Part shown: positions 1-8,355 of the stretch, piece after piece
Layout of the letters: the number at the start of each line of letters is the position of its first letter
How positions within the stretch are numbered: position 1 is the first letter of the stretch
NCBI RefSeq assembly: GCF_017811755.1
Contig: NZ_JADDJF010000006.1
Span: forward strand, 1-64,000
Source of the DNA: Pararhodobacter sp. SW119
GTDB lineage: Bacteria > Pseudomonadota > Alphaproteobacteria > Rhodobacterales > Rhodobacteraceae
Direction: 5' to 3'
Length of the DNA stretch: 64,000 bases
Notes under the pieces: generated by a model
What the model was told of the DNA's origin: nothing
The model's database searches: none
What the model saw: the letters and a program-made list of their open reading frames with translations, nothing else
Translations under genes and position numbers: made by a program

Positions 1-13
1 CTCCGCTATCCAT
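1..13 (-). CDS. 5' end of a divergent gene cut by the window edge
   Basis: Only four codons (Met-Asp-Ser-Gly) are visible, read leftwards from an ATG at 13. The complement of 20-25 reads GGAGGG, six bases ahead of that ATG, which is the main reason to believe it. A LexA-type box lies 22 bases further upstream, so the missing gene may be DNA-damage inducible. The product cannot be named. Confidence 0.3.
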
Positions 14-34
14 ATGCATCCCTCCGACCTGCGT

Positions 35-49
35 GTTCGCTAAATGTTC
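35..49. promoter_or_regulatory. LexA (SOS) operator, GTTC-N7-GTTC
   Basis: GTTC at 35-38 and GTTC at 46-49 are separated by seven bases, the direct-repeat operator known for alphaproteobacterial LexA. A third near-copy, GTTA, follows at 57-60 with the same 11-base phase. The box lies between the divergent gene at the left edge and the small membrane protein at 100, so it could control either. Confidence 0.6.
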
Positions 50-99
50 ACACAAGGTTAGACAACGTTCAACACGCAAGGCAGACACCGCCAGAAACA

Positions 100-399
100 A
101 TGCGTTGGCGCGACAAAGCCCTTCTTTCCTTTCTGATATGGATCTTCGTCTACCCGGGGGTGCTGCTCGTGACCTCGGCGTTCGATTGGCTCGGCATCAA
201 TGTTGCGCTGTGGGCCGAGATCGGGATTTCGACGGCGCTGACGGTGCCATTCATCACCGTCTTCGCCGCGCCGCTGGTCGAGCGGACCGTCGCCGCCTCG
301 CGCGGCGAGACGGCCGCCGAACTCAAGATCGCGCAGGCGCGTGAAGCACCGGGGCCGGATCCGGAAGAGATCACGCCTGTGGTGCGTCCGAAAGCCTGA
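100..399 (+). CDS. Small two-helix inner-membrane protein, unknown function
   Basis: This is a 99-residue protein that I do not recognise. Two hydrophobic segments (about residues 8-27 and 35-57) make it a likely inner-membrane hairpin. A charged, proline-rich C-terminal tail of about 40 residues follows. It is convergent with rsmD, with only eight bases between the stops. A LexA-type box 50-65 bases upstream raises the possibility of SOS control, but that box may belong to the divergent gene on its left. The reading frame has ordinary high-GC3 codon use, which supports a real gene. Confidence 0.6.
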   Translation: MRWRDKALLSFLIWIFVYPGVLLVTSAFDWLGINVALWAEIGISTALTVPFITVFAAPLVERTVAASRGETAAELKIAQAREAPGPDPEEITPVVRPKA

Positions 400-407
400 G
401 ACGGAAT

Positions 408-980
408 TCAGCCCTCCGCCGCCCCGGCGTTGATCAGCGTCAGGTGCGCCGCGCCGTACCTGCGGCGGTCGAGCAGGGTGAACCCTTCGGGCGGCAGTTG
501 CGGCGTGGCCTCCTCCCAGACGATCAACGCACCGGGGGCCAGCCAGCCGCCCGCCCGTGCCGACGCCAGCGCCGCGGCGCCCAGGCCCTGCCCGTACGGC
601 GGGTCCAGGAACACGAGGTCGAACCCCGGCCCGCGGTTTTCCCCCAGATCGGTCGCGTCGCGCCGATAGAGCCGCGTCGCGCCCATCGCGCGCATCTTCT
701 CGACATTCGCGCGGATCAGCGCCCGCGCCGGGGCGCCGGTCTCGACGAAGGACACCTGCGCGGCCCCGCGCGACAGCGCCTCCAGCCCCAGCGCGCCGGT
801 CCCGGCGAAGAGGTCCAGCACCCGCGCCCCGCGCACCCGGTCGCCCTGACGGCCCTGGGTCAACAGGTTGAACAGCGCCTCACGCAGCCGGTCCGAGGAC
901 GGGCGCAGATGCGCGCCCGCATCGCCCGCCCCGACATCGGCCAGTTTCAGCCCGCGATGGGTGCCGCCGATGATCCGCAT
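408..980 (-). CDS. rsmD: 16S rRNA (guanine-966-N2)-methyltransferase RsmD
   Basis: RsmD methylates G966 of 16S rRNA using S-adenosylmethionine. The 190-residue protein shows the family signatures: an MRIIGG start, the RPSSDRLREALFN segment (26-38), the SAM-binding loop LDLFAGTGALGLEAL (55-69) and the catalytic DPPY (126-129). Length is normal for the family. It starts one base after the stop of the upstream flavoprotein gene on the same strand, so the two are probably co-transcribed. Confidence 0.95.
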   Translation of the reverse strand: MRIIGGTHRGLKLADVGAGDAGAHLRPSSDRLREALFNLLTQGRQGDRVRGARVLDLFAGTGALGLEALSRGAAQVSFVETGAPARALIRANVEKMRAMGATRLYRRDATDLGENRGPGFDLVFLDPPYGQGLGAAALASARAGGWLAPGALIVWEEATPQLPPEGFTLLDRRRYGAAHLTLINAGAAEG

Positions 981-981
981 C

Positions 982-2184
982 TCAGCGCAGAAGCGTCTTC
1001 AGGTCGACGCCCGGATCGGCCACCGCCGCCGGGTCGGGGGTGCGCCCGGCCTCCAGCAGGCGCTTGCCCAGCATGTAGGCGCGCGGGTCGTCGATGGCGT
1101 CCACGGCCAGGAACCTGTCGCCGACGAAATACCAGTGGCTGCGCCCCCCGTCGGTCGCCCGCACGATCACCCGGTCATAGCCGGTGTTCAGACCGGCGAT
1201 CTGCAGCTTGGTGTCGTACTGGTCGGACCAGAACCACGGCACCGGCGCGTAGGGCGCGTCCGCGCCCAGCATGTTCGCCGCCACCGCCTCGGCCTGGTCG
1301 ATGGCGTTCTGCACGCTTTCCAGACGTATCCGCGCGCCGCGAAACGCGAACGAGGCGCAGTCGCCCGCCGCCCAGATCCCCGGAGCCGAGGTTTGCCCCA
1401 GCGCATCGACCGCGATGCCGTTGTCGATCCGCAGCCCCGCCGTCTGCGCCAGCCCGACGGCGGGGGCGATGCCGATGCCGGTGATGACGAAATCGACCGC
1501 CAGCCGCTGCCCATCGGCCAGGTCGGCCCCGTCGACGCGCCCCGTGCCGGTCAGCCGCGCCAGTCCCACGCCCTCCAGCAGACGCACGCCGTGACGCAGA
1601 TGCAGGTCGCGCATTGCGTTCGATGTCTCGGGCGCGGCGACGCGCTGCAGGATGCGCGGCGCCGCCTCGATCAGCGTCACCTCCAGCCCGCGCAGGCGCG
1701 CGACTGCCGCCGCCTCCAGCCCGATGTAGCCGCCGCCGACGATCAGCACGTGCCGCCCGTGGACGAATTCCCTGGCCATCCGGTCGATATCGGCCAGCCG
1801 CCGCACCGGATAGACACCGTCCAGCCCGCCCCCCATCGCCGCCGGAAGCTGCCGCGGCTCGGCCCCCGTGGTCAGCGCCAGCTGGTCGTAGGGCAGCGCC
1901 TGGTCGCCCAGCCAGACCTGTTTCGTGGCCGGGTCGATGCGCGTCACCGGCTGGCCGAGGCGCAGGTCGATCCCGTGCTCGGCGTAGAAACTCTCGGGGC
2001 GCAGAAAGAGCCGCTCCAGCGCCAGCTCGCCCAGCAGGTATTTCTTTGACAGGGGCGGGCGCTGGTAGGGCGGCGCCGGCTCGTCGCCGATCAGCGTCAG
2101 CGGCCCGTCGAACCCCAGCGTGCGCAGTTTCGCCACCAGCGACGCGCCCGCCTGGCCCGCCCCGATTACCACGATTCCAGCCAT
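982..2184 (-). CDS. FAD/NAD(P)H ferredoxin reductase (rhodocoxin/putidaredoxin reductase type)
   Basis: This 400-residue flavoprotein should pass electrons from NAD(P)H through FAD to a ferredoxin. It has the N-terminal FAD dinucleotide fold (GAGQAG, 8-13), a second NAD-binding fold (GGGYIG, 150-155) and the C-terminal FAD motif AAGD (272-275). That architecture is typical of the ferredoxin reductases of P450 and dioxygenase systems. No ferredoxin or oxygenase gene lies nearby, so the partner is unknown. The frame stays open further upstream, but that part runs antisense to the peroxiredoxin gene. The ATG at 2184, directly before the GxGxxG fold, is the sensible start. Confidence 0.88.
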   Translation of the reverse strand: MAGIVVIGAGQAGASLVAKLRTLGFDGPLTLIGDEPAPPYQRPPLSKKYLLGELALERLFLRPESFYAEHGIDLRLGQPVTRIDPATKQVWLGDQALPYDQLALTTGAEPRQLPAAMGGGLDGVYPVRRLADIDRMAREFVHGRHVLIVGGGYIGLEAAAVARLRGLEVTLIEAAPRILQRVAAPETSNAMRDLHLRHGVRLLEGVGLARLTGTGRVDGADLADGQRLAVDFVITGIGIAPAVGLAQTAGLRIDNGIAVDALGQTSAPGIWAAGDCASFAFRGARIRLESVQNAIDQAEAVAANMLGADAPYAPVPWFWSDQYDTKLQIAGLNTGYDRVIVRATDGGRSHWYFVGDRFLAVDAIDDPRAYMLGKRLLEAGRTPDPAAVADPGVDLKTLLR

Positions 2185-2266
2185 CCGCCGCGCATCCCTC
2201 TGGTCGTTCTGCCGCGGCGACCCTATATCGCGGTCAGAGTCGAACGCAACGCACGAGGGAGAAGAC

Positions 2267-2752
2267 ATGACGCTTTCAAAAGGCGACCGCCTGCCCGACG
2301 CCACGCTGGTCCGCATGGGGGACGATGGCCCCGAACAGGTCCAGCTTTCCGAGGTTCTGAAGGGCCGCAAGGTGGTCCTGTTCGCCCTGCCCGGCGCGTT
2401 CACCGGGCCGTGCAGCAACGCGCATCTGCCCAGCTTCATCCGCACCGCCGAGGATTTCCGCGCCAAGGGCGTGGACGAGATCGTCTGCCTGTCGGTCAAC
2501 GACCCCTTCACGCAGAAGGCCTGGGCCAAGGACACTGGCGCCGACAAGGCGGGGATCAGCTTTCTGGGCGATGCCGACGGGTCCTTCACCAAGGGTCTGG
2601 GCATGGATTTCACCGCCCCGCATCTGGGCCTGGTCGGCCGGTCGAACCGTTATGCGCTGCTGCTCGATGACGGCGTAATCCAGGAAGCCAATGTCGACAA
2701 GCCCGGCGTCTTCGAGATCTCGTCCGGCGAGGCGCTGCTCGAAAAGATCTGA
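2267..2752 (+). CDS. Prx5-type peroxiredoxin (first of a tandem pair)
   Basis: This is a 161-residue thiol peroxidase of the Prx5/AhpE-like class that reduces hydrogen peroxide and organic peroxides. The peroxidatic cysteine is Cys49, in PGAFTGPC. That is a variant of the usual PGAFTPTC, with Gly-Pro in place of Pro-Thr. The start is the ATG at 2267, preceded by GGGAGAAG. It is followed 87 bases later by a paralogue. The reductant (glutaredoxin or thioredoxin) is not apparent from the neighbours. Confidence 0.9.
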   Translation: MTLSKGDRLPDATLVRMGDDGPEQVQLSEVLKGRKVVLFALPGAFTGPCSNAHLPSFIRTAEDFRAKGVDEIVCLSVNDPFTQKAWAKDTGADKAGISFLGDADGSFTKGLGMDFTAPHLGLVGRSNRYALLLDDGVIQEANVDKPGVFEISSGEALLEKI

Positions 2753-2839
2753 GCCGGCCGTCGCGGGCGGCTGACCCGGAGTCGGTCCGCCCGCACCCGC
2801 CCGCTCTGGCGTGATCGCGCATCAACGAAGGATCCCCCG

Positions 2840-3337
2840 ATGCTGAAACCCACCCTCTCGGTCGGGGCGACCCTGCCGGACGCGACGCTGTTGACCTTCG
2901 GACCGGAGGGGCCGCAAGAGATCCAACTGCGCGACAGGCTGCAGGGCCGGCGCGTCGTCCTTTTTGCGGTTCCCGGCGCCTTCACGCCGACCTGCGATTC
3001 GGCGCATCTGCCCAGCTTCATCCGCACCGCCGACGCCCTGCGCGCGAAGGGCGTGGACGAGATCATCTGCCTATCGGTCAACGACGTGCATGTGATGCGA
3101 TATTGGGGCGAGGTCTCGGGCGCCACTGCCGCCGGCATCACCATGGCCGCCGATCCCGCGGCCGAGTTCACCCGCGCCGTCGGTATGGATTTCTCCGCCC
3201 CCGCCGCGGGGATGTACGACCGCTCCAGACGCTACGCGATGCTGGTCGAGGATGGCGTGGTCCGCATCCTGCACATCGAGGAAAAGCGCGGCGTCTGCGA
3301 GATATCGGGCGGCGAGACCTTGCTCGACGCGCTCTGA
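2840..3337 (+). CDS. Prx5-type peroxiredoxin (second of a tandem pair)
   Basis: This 165-residue paralogue of the preceding gene shares the segments PGAFT..C..AHLPSFIRTA and ..CLSVND. It keeps the canonical PTxC peroxidatic context (Cys52 in PGAFTPTC). It has a further C-terminal cysteine, in GVCEISGG, that its neighbour lacks. The two copies have diverged considerably outside the active site, so the duplication is not recent. Different resolving chemistry or substrates are plausible but not shown. Confidence 0.9.
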   Translation: MLKPTLSVGATLPDATLLTFGPEGPQEIQLRDRLQGRRVVLFAVPGAFTPTCDSAHLPSFIRTADALRAKGVDEIICLSVNDVHVMRYWGEVSGATAAGITMAADPAAEFTRAVGMDFSAPAAGMYDRSRRYAMLVEDGVVRILHIEEKRGVCEISGGETLLDAL

Positions 3338-3353
3338 GCCCGCGCGGCGACGG

Positions 3354-3872
3354 TCAGGTCGTGTCGGCAAAGCCGGACGGAGACCCCGCCGCGCGCGGGA
3401 TAACGGTCATCGACCCGTCGGTTTCCAGCACGACCGAATGGACCTCGCTCAGATCCGACTTGCCGCTTGCGCGCAGCGCCGCGTCGACTTCCTCCCGCGT
3501 GACGCGCTGATGGCGAAGCGCCGCCTCCAGGTAGCGGCCGTCGTGGACCAGCAGCGTCGGCTCGGCCTTGATCATGTGCTGGAACCACGGCCACCGCACC
3601 GACAGCCAGGTGATCGCGTATTGCAGGCAGATCAGCAGCGCGAACGCGACGACGCCTTCCGCCAGCGGCACGCTGTCGGTCAGCAGCACCGTGGCCAGGG
3701 TCGACCCCAGCGCGACGGTCACGATCAGGTCGAAGGCGTTCATCTTGCTCAGCGTACGCTTACCGGAGCTGCGCAGCATGACGATCAGCACGGCATAGGC
3801 CGCGACGCCGACCACGACCACGCGGGCCAGTCCGAACCAGCTGTCGAAAAAGATCGGCTCGGTCATCGGCAA
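3354..3872 (-). CDS. DUF421 (YetF-like) membrane protein
   Basis: The 172-residue protein has two or three N-terminal hydrophobic helices (about residues 13-90). A small cytoplasmic C-terminal domain follows, with the segments KAEPTLLVHDGRYLEAAL and VTREEVDAALRASG. This is the layout of the DUF421/YetF family, whose biochemical role is poorly defined. It lies six bases beyond the TRAP large-permease stop on the same strand, so it may be co-transcribed with the transporter. It is convergent with the peroxiredoxin pair. Confidence 0.85.
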   Translation of the reverse strand: MPMTEPIFFDSWFGLARVVVVGVAAYAVLIVMLRSSGKRTLSKMNAFDLIVTVALGSTLATVLLTDSVPLAEGVVAFALLICLQYAITWLSVRWPWFQHMIKAEPTLLVHDGRYLEAALRHQRVTREEVDAALRASGKSDLSEVHSVVLETDGSMTVIPRAAGSPSGFADTT

Positions 3873-3878
3873 TCCCCC

Positions 3879-5168
3879 TCAGCGTACGACGGACGGCAGC
3901 CAGGTCACCAGCGGCGGGAACAGGATCAGCAGGCAGATCACCGCCAGGATCGGGATCAGGAACGGCAGCACCGCGACCACCACCTGCTCGAACCGCATCC
4001 CGGTGATTTCCACCAGCACGAACAGCACATTGCCGAAGGGTGGCGTGATGACCCCGACCGACAGCGTGACGACCATCAGCACGCCGAAGAAGAGCGGATC
4101 AATCCCCAGCATCTGCACCGTCAGCATGAAGATCGGGGTGAAGATCAGCACCGCCTCGACCACCGACATGAAACAGCCGATGACCAGGAAGAACAGCGCC
4201 ATCGCAAACAGCACGCCCGTCGGCGAGAGGTCCGCCCCGGCAAGCAGCATCGCCAGTTCCTGCGGGATGCGCAGCCGCACCAGCAGCCAGCCGTAGAAGG
4301 TGGCGATGGCGATGATGAACATGATGATCGCGGTAAACCGCACGGTCCGCGCGAAGACGTCCAGCAGGTCGCCCCAGCCGACATCGCGGTAGATCACCAG
4401 CCCCAACACCAGCGCATAGAGGCAGGCCATCGCCCCGGCCTCGGTCGGGGTGAAAAGGCCCGTCCAGATGCCGCCGACGATGATCAGCGGTGTCAGCAGA
4501 GGCGGCAGCGCGCGCCAGAAAAGCCGCGCCAGTTCCCGCAGCCCGGGCCGCGGCGTGCGCGGCATGTCGATCCAGAAGGACGCAATGAAGCAGGTCACCA
4601 TCAGCGCCGCGCCGAGGATCACCCCGGGCAGGATGCCGGCGACGAACAGCGCCGCAATCGACACGCCCGACAGCCAGCCATAGATGACCAACGCGATCGA
4701 CGGCGGAATGATCGGCGAGATGATCGAGGCCGCGCCGGTGATTCCCGCGGCAAAGCGCATCGGATAGCCACGCTCGCGCATCGCCTTGATCTCCAACTGG
4801 CCGATGCCCGCGACATCGGCCACCGCCGTCGCCGACATGCCGGCGAATATCATGCTGGCGACCACGTTCACATGGCCCAGCCCGCCGCGGATGAAGCCCA
4901 CGAGCGCGCTGGCGAAATCGAAGATCCGCCCGGTGACGGAGCCCGCGTTCATCATCGACGCGGCGAATATGAAGAACGGGATCGCCAGGATCGGAAAGTT
5001 GTTCAAGCCTCGCGCCATCTGCAGCGCGAACAGCTCTGCCGGGATCGCCTGCAGCCCGCCCTGCATGACCAGGACCGCGAGGCAGGTCAGCCCGATCGAC
5101 ACCGCGACCGGCACGCCCAGCGCGAACAGAAGGACCATCAGTCCGAGGAAGATGACGAGGTATTCCAT
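3879..5168 (-). CDS. dctM: TRAP transporter large permease DctM
   Basis: This 429-residue inner-membrane protein is the transport subunit of a tripartite ATP-independent periplasmic system, driven by a sodium or proton gradient. It has about a dozen hydrophobic helices and DctM-family segments such as ITGAASIISPIIPPSI and FTPTEAGAMACLYAL. The start at 5168 has GGAGGACGG in front and lies inside the 3' end of dctQ (31-base overlap), suggesting translational coupling. Substrate cannot be read from the sequence. Confidence 0.93.
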   Translation of the reverse strand: MEYLVIFLGLMVLLFALGVPVAVSIGLTCLAVLVMQGGLQAIPAELFALQMARGLNNFPILAIPFFIFAASMMNAGSVTGRIFDFASALVGFIRGGLGHVNVVASMIFAGMSATAVADVAGIGQLEIKAMRERGYPMRFAAGITGAASIISPIIPPSIALVIYGWLSGVSIAALFVAGILPGVILGAALMVTCFIASFWIDMPRTPRPGLRELARLFWRALPPLLTPLIIVGGIWTGLFTPTEAGAMACLYALVLGLVIYRDVGWGDLLDVFARTVRFTAIIMFIIAIATFYGWLLVRLRIPQELAMLLAGADLSPTGVLFAMALFFLVIGCFMSVVEAVLIFTPIFMLTVQMLGIDPLFFGVLMVVTLSVGVITPPFGNVLFVLVEITGMRFEQVVVAVLPFLIPILAVICLLILFPPLVTWLPSVVR

Positions 5169-5659
5169 CCGTCCTCCAGCATGGCCGGGCCGCGCATCAG
5201 CAGTCGGACAATGTGCAGCACGCTGAACATCGCCATCGCGCCGACGCCGACGACCAGCGCCAGGTACAGCCAGCTCAGGCTGATCCCGAGCGCGGTGGTG
5301 TGGTTGTTGGCGCTGACCTGCATCATCGACGCCGCACCCCAGACAATGACCGCAAAGAGCAGCAGCGCCGCCAGTTCGACGCCGATCGCCAGCACCCAGC
5401 GCGGACGCGGCGGCAGGCGCCGGGGCAGCACGTCGATGACGATATGCCCGCGCCGCGCCCAGACCGCCGCCGCGCCGAGCAGTGCCATCCACATCAGAAG
5501 GCCCGATCCCACCTCCTCGGACCAGGCGACCGAGATGCGCAGCACTTGGCGCGCCAGCACCGACCAGGCGATCACGCCGATCAGCGCCGCCATCATCGCC
5601 ATGGCGGCCAGTTCCATCGCGCGCGCCAGCGCCGTTTCGATCCGGTCGATCATCGGCAT
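5138..5659 (-). CDS. dctQ: TRAP transporter small permease DctQ
   Basis: This is a 173-residue four-helix membrane protein of the DctQ family, which scaffolds the DctM subunit. The family pattern WSEEVGSGLLMWMALLGAA with an RRGHI loop is present near residues 50-75. The ATG at 5659 is preferred; a second ATG six bases downstream is equally possible. It sits between dctP and dctM, as in most TRAP operons. Confidence 0.9.
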   Translation of the reverse strand: MPMIDRIETALARAMELAAMAMMAALIGVIAWSVLARQVLRISVAWSEEVGSGLLMWMALLGAAAVWARRGHIVIDVLPRRLPPRPRWVLAIGVELAALLLFAVIVWGAASMMQVSANNHTTALGISLSWLYLALVVGVGAMAMFSVLHIVRLLMRGPAMLEDGWNTSSSSSD

Positions 5660-5702
5660 ATCCCGAAAGGCCGGGGCGCGCATGCGCGCCCCGGCAAGGG
5701 CC

Positions 5703-6695
5703 TCAGTTCGAGGTGGCCGCGATCGCCGCCTCGATATCCTCGGCCACGCCCTCGGCCATCTCGGCCATGGCGCGGTCGACGGCCGGGGCCGCGGCCTCGC
5801 GGAACGGGGCCTGATCGACATCGATAAAGGTCATGCCGTTCTCGATCAGCGCGTTGCGATAGTAATCCTCTGCCTCCAGCTCGACCTCGATGCCGTGCTG
5901 GCGCGCCTCTTCGACGGCCTCGCGGATCATCGTCTGCTGGTCCTCGCTCAGCCCGTCCCACCAGCCGGCCGAGGCGATCCAGTGCCACGGGAACGACAAA
6001 TGCCCGGTGGTGATGATGTAGTCCTGCACCTCCCACATCTGGCGTGTGTAGGGGCCGGCCAGGCTGTTCTCATGCGCCTCGACCTGGCCGGTGCGCATCG
6101 CGAGGTAAATGTCCGGCGCCGGGATCACCACCGCCTGCACGCCCAGCGTCTCCCACACATCGACCCAGAGCGGGATCTGCGGCAGCCGCATGCGCAGCCC
6201 CTGCAGGTCCTCCGGCGTGTTGATCTCGCGCGACGAGGTCATGTGCCGGAAGCCGCGCATCTGCGGCCCGAAATAGACGACGCTGCCGCGCTCGCGCGCC
6301 TGGTCCTGCATCGCCTGCCCCGAGTCGGTCTGCATCAGGTAATGCTCAGCCGCCTCGAAGGTCGGGAACACGAACGGCACGGAAACCGCGTCGTATTCGG
6401 GGGCGTATTCCGACATGAACAGCCCGCCGGTCAGCGCCATCTGCGTCTGGCCCAGGTTCAGCAGTTGCAGCACGTCGGTTTCCGACCCCAACTGCCCGCC
6501 GAGGATGACATTGACCTCCATCTCGCCGCCCGACCGTTCGGCGACGATCTCGGCAAAGCGCTGCAGCGCCGCTTCTTCCGAGCCGCCGGGGCTCATGGTG
6601 TTGTGAATCTCGATCGTCTGCGCCGTGGCGTCGCCCAGCGTCATCGCGGCGGCAAGCAGGGTCCCGGCAATTCCGGGTGCGTATCTTGCAAGCAT
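5703..6695 (-). CDS. dctP: TRAP transporter periplasmic solute-binding protein DctP
   Basis: This 330-residue secreted protein binds the substrate for the DctQM permease. A signal peptide (about residues 1-25, ending near DATAQ) precedes the mature DctP fold. The conserved arginine-containing segment GLRMRLPQIPLWVDVWETLG is present. The start at 6695 follows a strong GGGAGGAA site. First gene of dctP-dctQ-dctM, transcribed away from a divergent PEP-mutase family gene. The ligand is probably a carboxylate, as for most of the family, but this is inference. Confidence 0.93.
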   Translation of the reverse strand: MLARYAPGIAGTLLAAAMTLGDATAQTIEIHNTMSPGGSEEAALQRFAEIVAERSGGEMEVNVILGGQLGSETDVLQLLNLGQTQMALTGGLFMSEYAPEYDAVSVPFVFPTFEAAEHYLMQTDSGQAMQDQARERGSVVYFGPQMRGFRHMTSSREINTPEDLQGLRMRLPQIPLWVDVWETLGVQAVVIPAPDIYLAMRTGQVEAHENSLAGPYTRQMWEVQDYIITTGHLSFPWHWIASAGWWDGLSEDQQTMIREAVEEARQHGIEVELEAEDYYRNALIENGMTFIDVDQAPFREAAAPAVDRAMAEMAEGVAEDIEAAIAATSN

Positions 6696-6858
6696 GTGTT
6701 CCTCCCGTCGTCTCCCTCGCGGGTGCCGGTTGCCGGCCCTCGCGCGGCTGCATCTTGGTCGGCGGCGGCGCCCGGCGCAACCCGTAATGGCGCGCCGCCT
6801 TGCCGCCACGCGCCCCGCGGTCTAGCCTGCCGCCGACCCGGAACCGGAGAGAGCCGCC

Positions 6859-7704
6859 ATGACCCCGCCCCCGACCCCCGCCAGCCGTCTGCGCGCGGCG
6901 CTGGCGCAGGAGGGCCTGCTTCTGCTGCCCTGCCCCTATGACGGGCTGTCGGCGCGGCTGGTCGCCCGCGCGGGGTTCCGCGCGGCCTTCATGGGCGGCT
7001 ACGCCGTCGCCGCCGGACGCTTCGGCTGGCCCGACATCGGCCTCGTCACGCCGACCGAGATGCTGGAGACCGCGCGCGCCATCATCCGCGCCTCGGACCT
7101 GCCGGTCCTCTGCGACGGCGACACCGGCTACGGGGGCGACGCCAACATCCGCCGCACCGTCCTCGACCTCGCGCAGGCCGGCGCGGCGGCGGTGATGATC
7201 GAGGATCAGACCTGGCCCAAGCGCTGCGGCCATATCGCCGGCAAGTCCGTCGTCCCCCGCGACGAGGCCGTGGCCCGCATCCGCGCCGCCGTCCGCGCCC
7301 GGCAGGAAACCGGCGATGCCATCCTGATCCTGGCGCGCACCGACGCCCGCGCGATCCACGGAATGGACGAGGCGCTGTCGCGCATCCGCGCCTTCGCCGA
7401 GGCCGGCGCCGACATGCTGTTCCTCGAAGCGCCCGAGACCGAGGCCGAGATGCGCGCCTTCACCGCCGCCACGCCGCTGCCGTGCCTGGCGAACATGCTG
7501 GAGGGCGGGCTGACCCCGCGCCTGTCGCCCGAGCGTCTGCAGGAACTGGGCTTCGCGATGGCCGCCTACCCGCTCGACCTGCTGGGCGCGGCTGCGCAGG
7601 CGATGGAGGACACCCTCGCCGCGCTCGGCACGCCCGACGGCCCGGCGCGCAAGTCGCACGCCGCGCTGCTGGACATCACCGGCTTCCGAACCGATCCGGC
7701 CTGA
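6859..7704 (+). CDS. Isocitrate lyase/PEP mutase family enzyme
   Basis: This is a 281-residue TIM-barrel lyase. The metal-binding CDGDTGYGG (85-93), the IEDQ strand (115-118) and the catalytic KRCGH loop (121-125) identify the isocitrate lyase/phosphoenolpyruvate mutase superfamily. Members of this size include 2-methylisocitrate lyase, oxaloacetate decarboxylase and carboxyvinyl-carboxyphosphonate mutase. The sequence alone does not choose between them. It is divergent from the TRAP dctPQM operon, with 163 bases between starts, so it may act on the imported acid. Confidence 0.85.
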   Translation: MTPPPTPASRLRAALAQEGLLLLPCPYDGLSARLVARAGFRAAFMGGYAVAAGRFGWPDIGLVTPTEMLETARAIIRASDLPVLCDGDTGYGGDANIRRTVLDLAQAGAAAVMIEDQTWPKRCGHIAGKSVVPRDEAVARIRAAVRARQETGDAILILARTDARAIHGMDEALSRIRAFAEAGADMLFLEAPETEAEMRAFTAATPLPCLANMLEGGLTPRLSPERLQELGFAMAAYPLDLLGAAAQAMEDTLAALGTPDGPARKSHAALLDITGFRTDPA

Positions 7705-8039
7705 AGGATTATCCCCGAACAGGCAAGTCCGGACCGGGCTCTCGCCAAGGCCCCAAGCCGACACCCGCGCGATGGCGGGAGGCACGAGGTCGCCGGTAAC
7801 CCCACCGCGCGTTTCTGCCGACTCGCCCGGCGCACCGGCCGGAAGGCGCCGGAAGACCCTCGAAGGGGCAAGATGGCCGCAAACTGCCATACGCTTGCCA
7901 TACGTTTGCCATACGCTTGCCATACACTTTCTGGCAGCCGGAATCCCAATAAAACAAGGCCCAGGCCCGCATTTTCCCGGTATGCGGCCAGCCCGGCCGC
8001 GCGCCGCGTCAAGCTTTCGTCAACCGATGCCCGACCGCC
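7705..8039. other. Gene-free gap between two convergent genes
   Basis: This 335-base gap holds no convincing gene. Its notable content is the 11-bp repeat array at 7885-7928 and a distal block, AAGCTTTCGTCAACCG, at 8011-8026. That block has counterparts beside the other two arrays of this window. No hairpin followed by a T-run was seen. Confidence 0.6.
7885..7928. repeat. 11-bp tandem repeat array 1 (TGCCATACGYY)
   Basis: Four head-to-tail units begin at 7885, 7896, 7907 and 7918. Each is TGCCATACG followed by CT or TT; the last is degenerate (TGCCATACACT). It lies 112 bases beyond the stop codon of the leftward pterin-dehydratase gene. The same unit forms arrays near 15055 and around 52931/55961. 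Confidence 0.9.
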
Positions 8040-8339
8040 TCAGCCCGCCAGCGCGTCGAACTTGCCGGCGAGCTTCAGGTCCAGTTCAGTCAGTCCGCCG
8101 GCATCATGGGTGGTCAGCGTCACCTCCACCCGGTTGTAGACATTGCTCCATTCCGGGTGGTGGTTCAGCTTCTCGGCCCAGAGCGCGGCGCGCGCCATGA
8201 AGCCGAACGCCTCGACGAAATCCTTGAACTTGAAAGTCTTTCCTATCGCGTCACGGTCGCCGTCATGCGACCAGCCGCGCCCGCCCAGGTCCGACAGTGC
8301 CTCGGTCCGCGCCGTCCCCGCCAGTTTCTCGACAGCCAT
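8040..8339 (-). CDS. phhB: 4a-hydroxytetrahydrobiopterin (pterin-4a-carbinolamine) dehydratase
   Basis: This is a 99-residue PCD/DCoH-family enzyme that recycles the pterin cofactor of aromatic amino-acid hydroxylases. The signature KLNHHPEW with downstream [20 protein letters not shown] is intact. The ATG at 8339 was chosen because GGAGG lies six bases before it; an ATG four codons earlier has no ribosome site. No phenylalanine hydroxylase gene is nearby, so the role could be a more general pterin one. Confidence 0.92.
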   Translation of the reverse strand: MAVEKLAGTARTEALSDLGGRGWSHDGDRDAIGKTFKFKDFVEAFGFMARAALWAEKLNHHPEWSNVYNRVEVTLTTHDAGGLTELDLKLAGKFDALAG

Positions 8340-8355
8340 GCTATCCTCCATCCGT

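Noticed and set aside
982-2613. A longer 543-codon version of the ferredoxin reductase
   Set aside because: The extra N-terminus is antisense to the peroxiredoxin gene, and the FAD-binding fold begins at the ATG of 2184.
3252-6941. A 1,229-codon open frame on the plus strand
   Set aside because: It runs antisense to DUF421 and dctM-dctQ-dctP. Its product is Gln/His/Arg/Asp-rich low complexity, the typical complement of high-GC genes.
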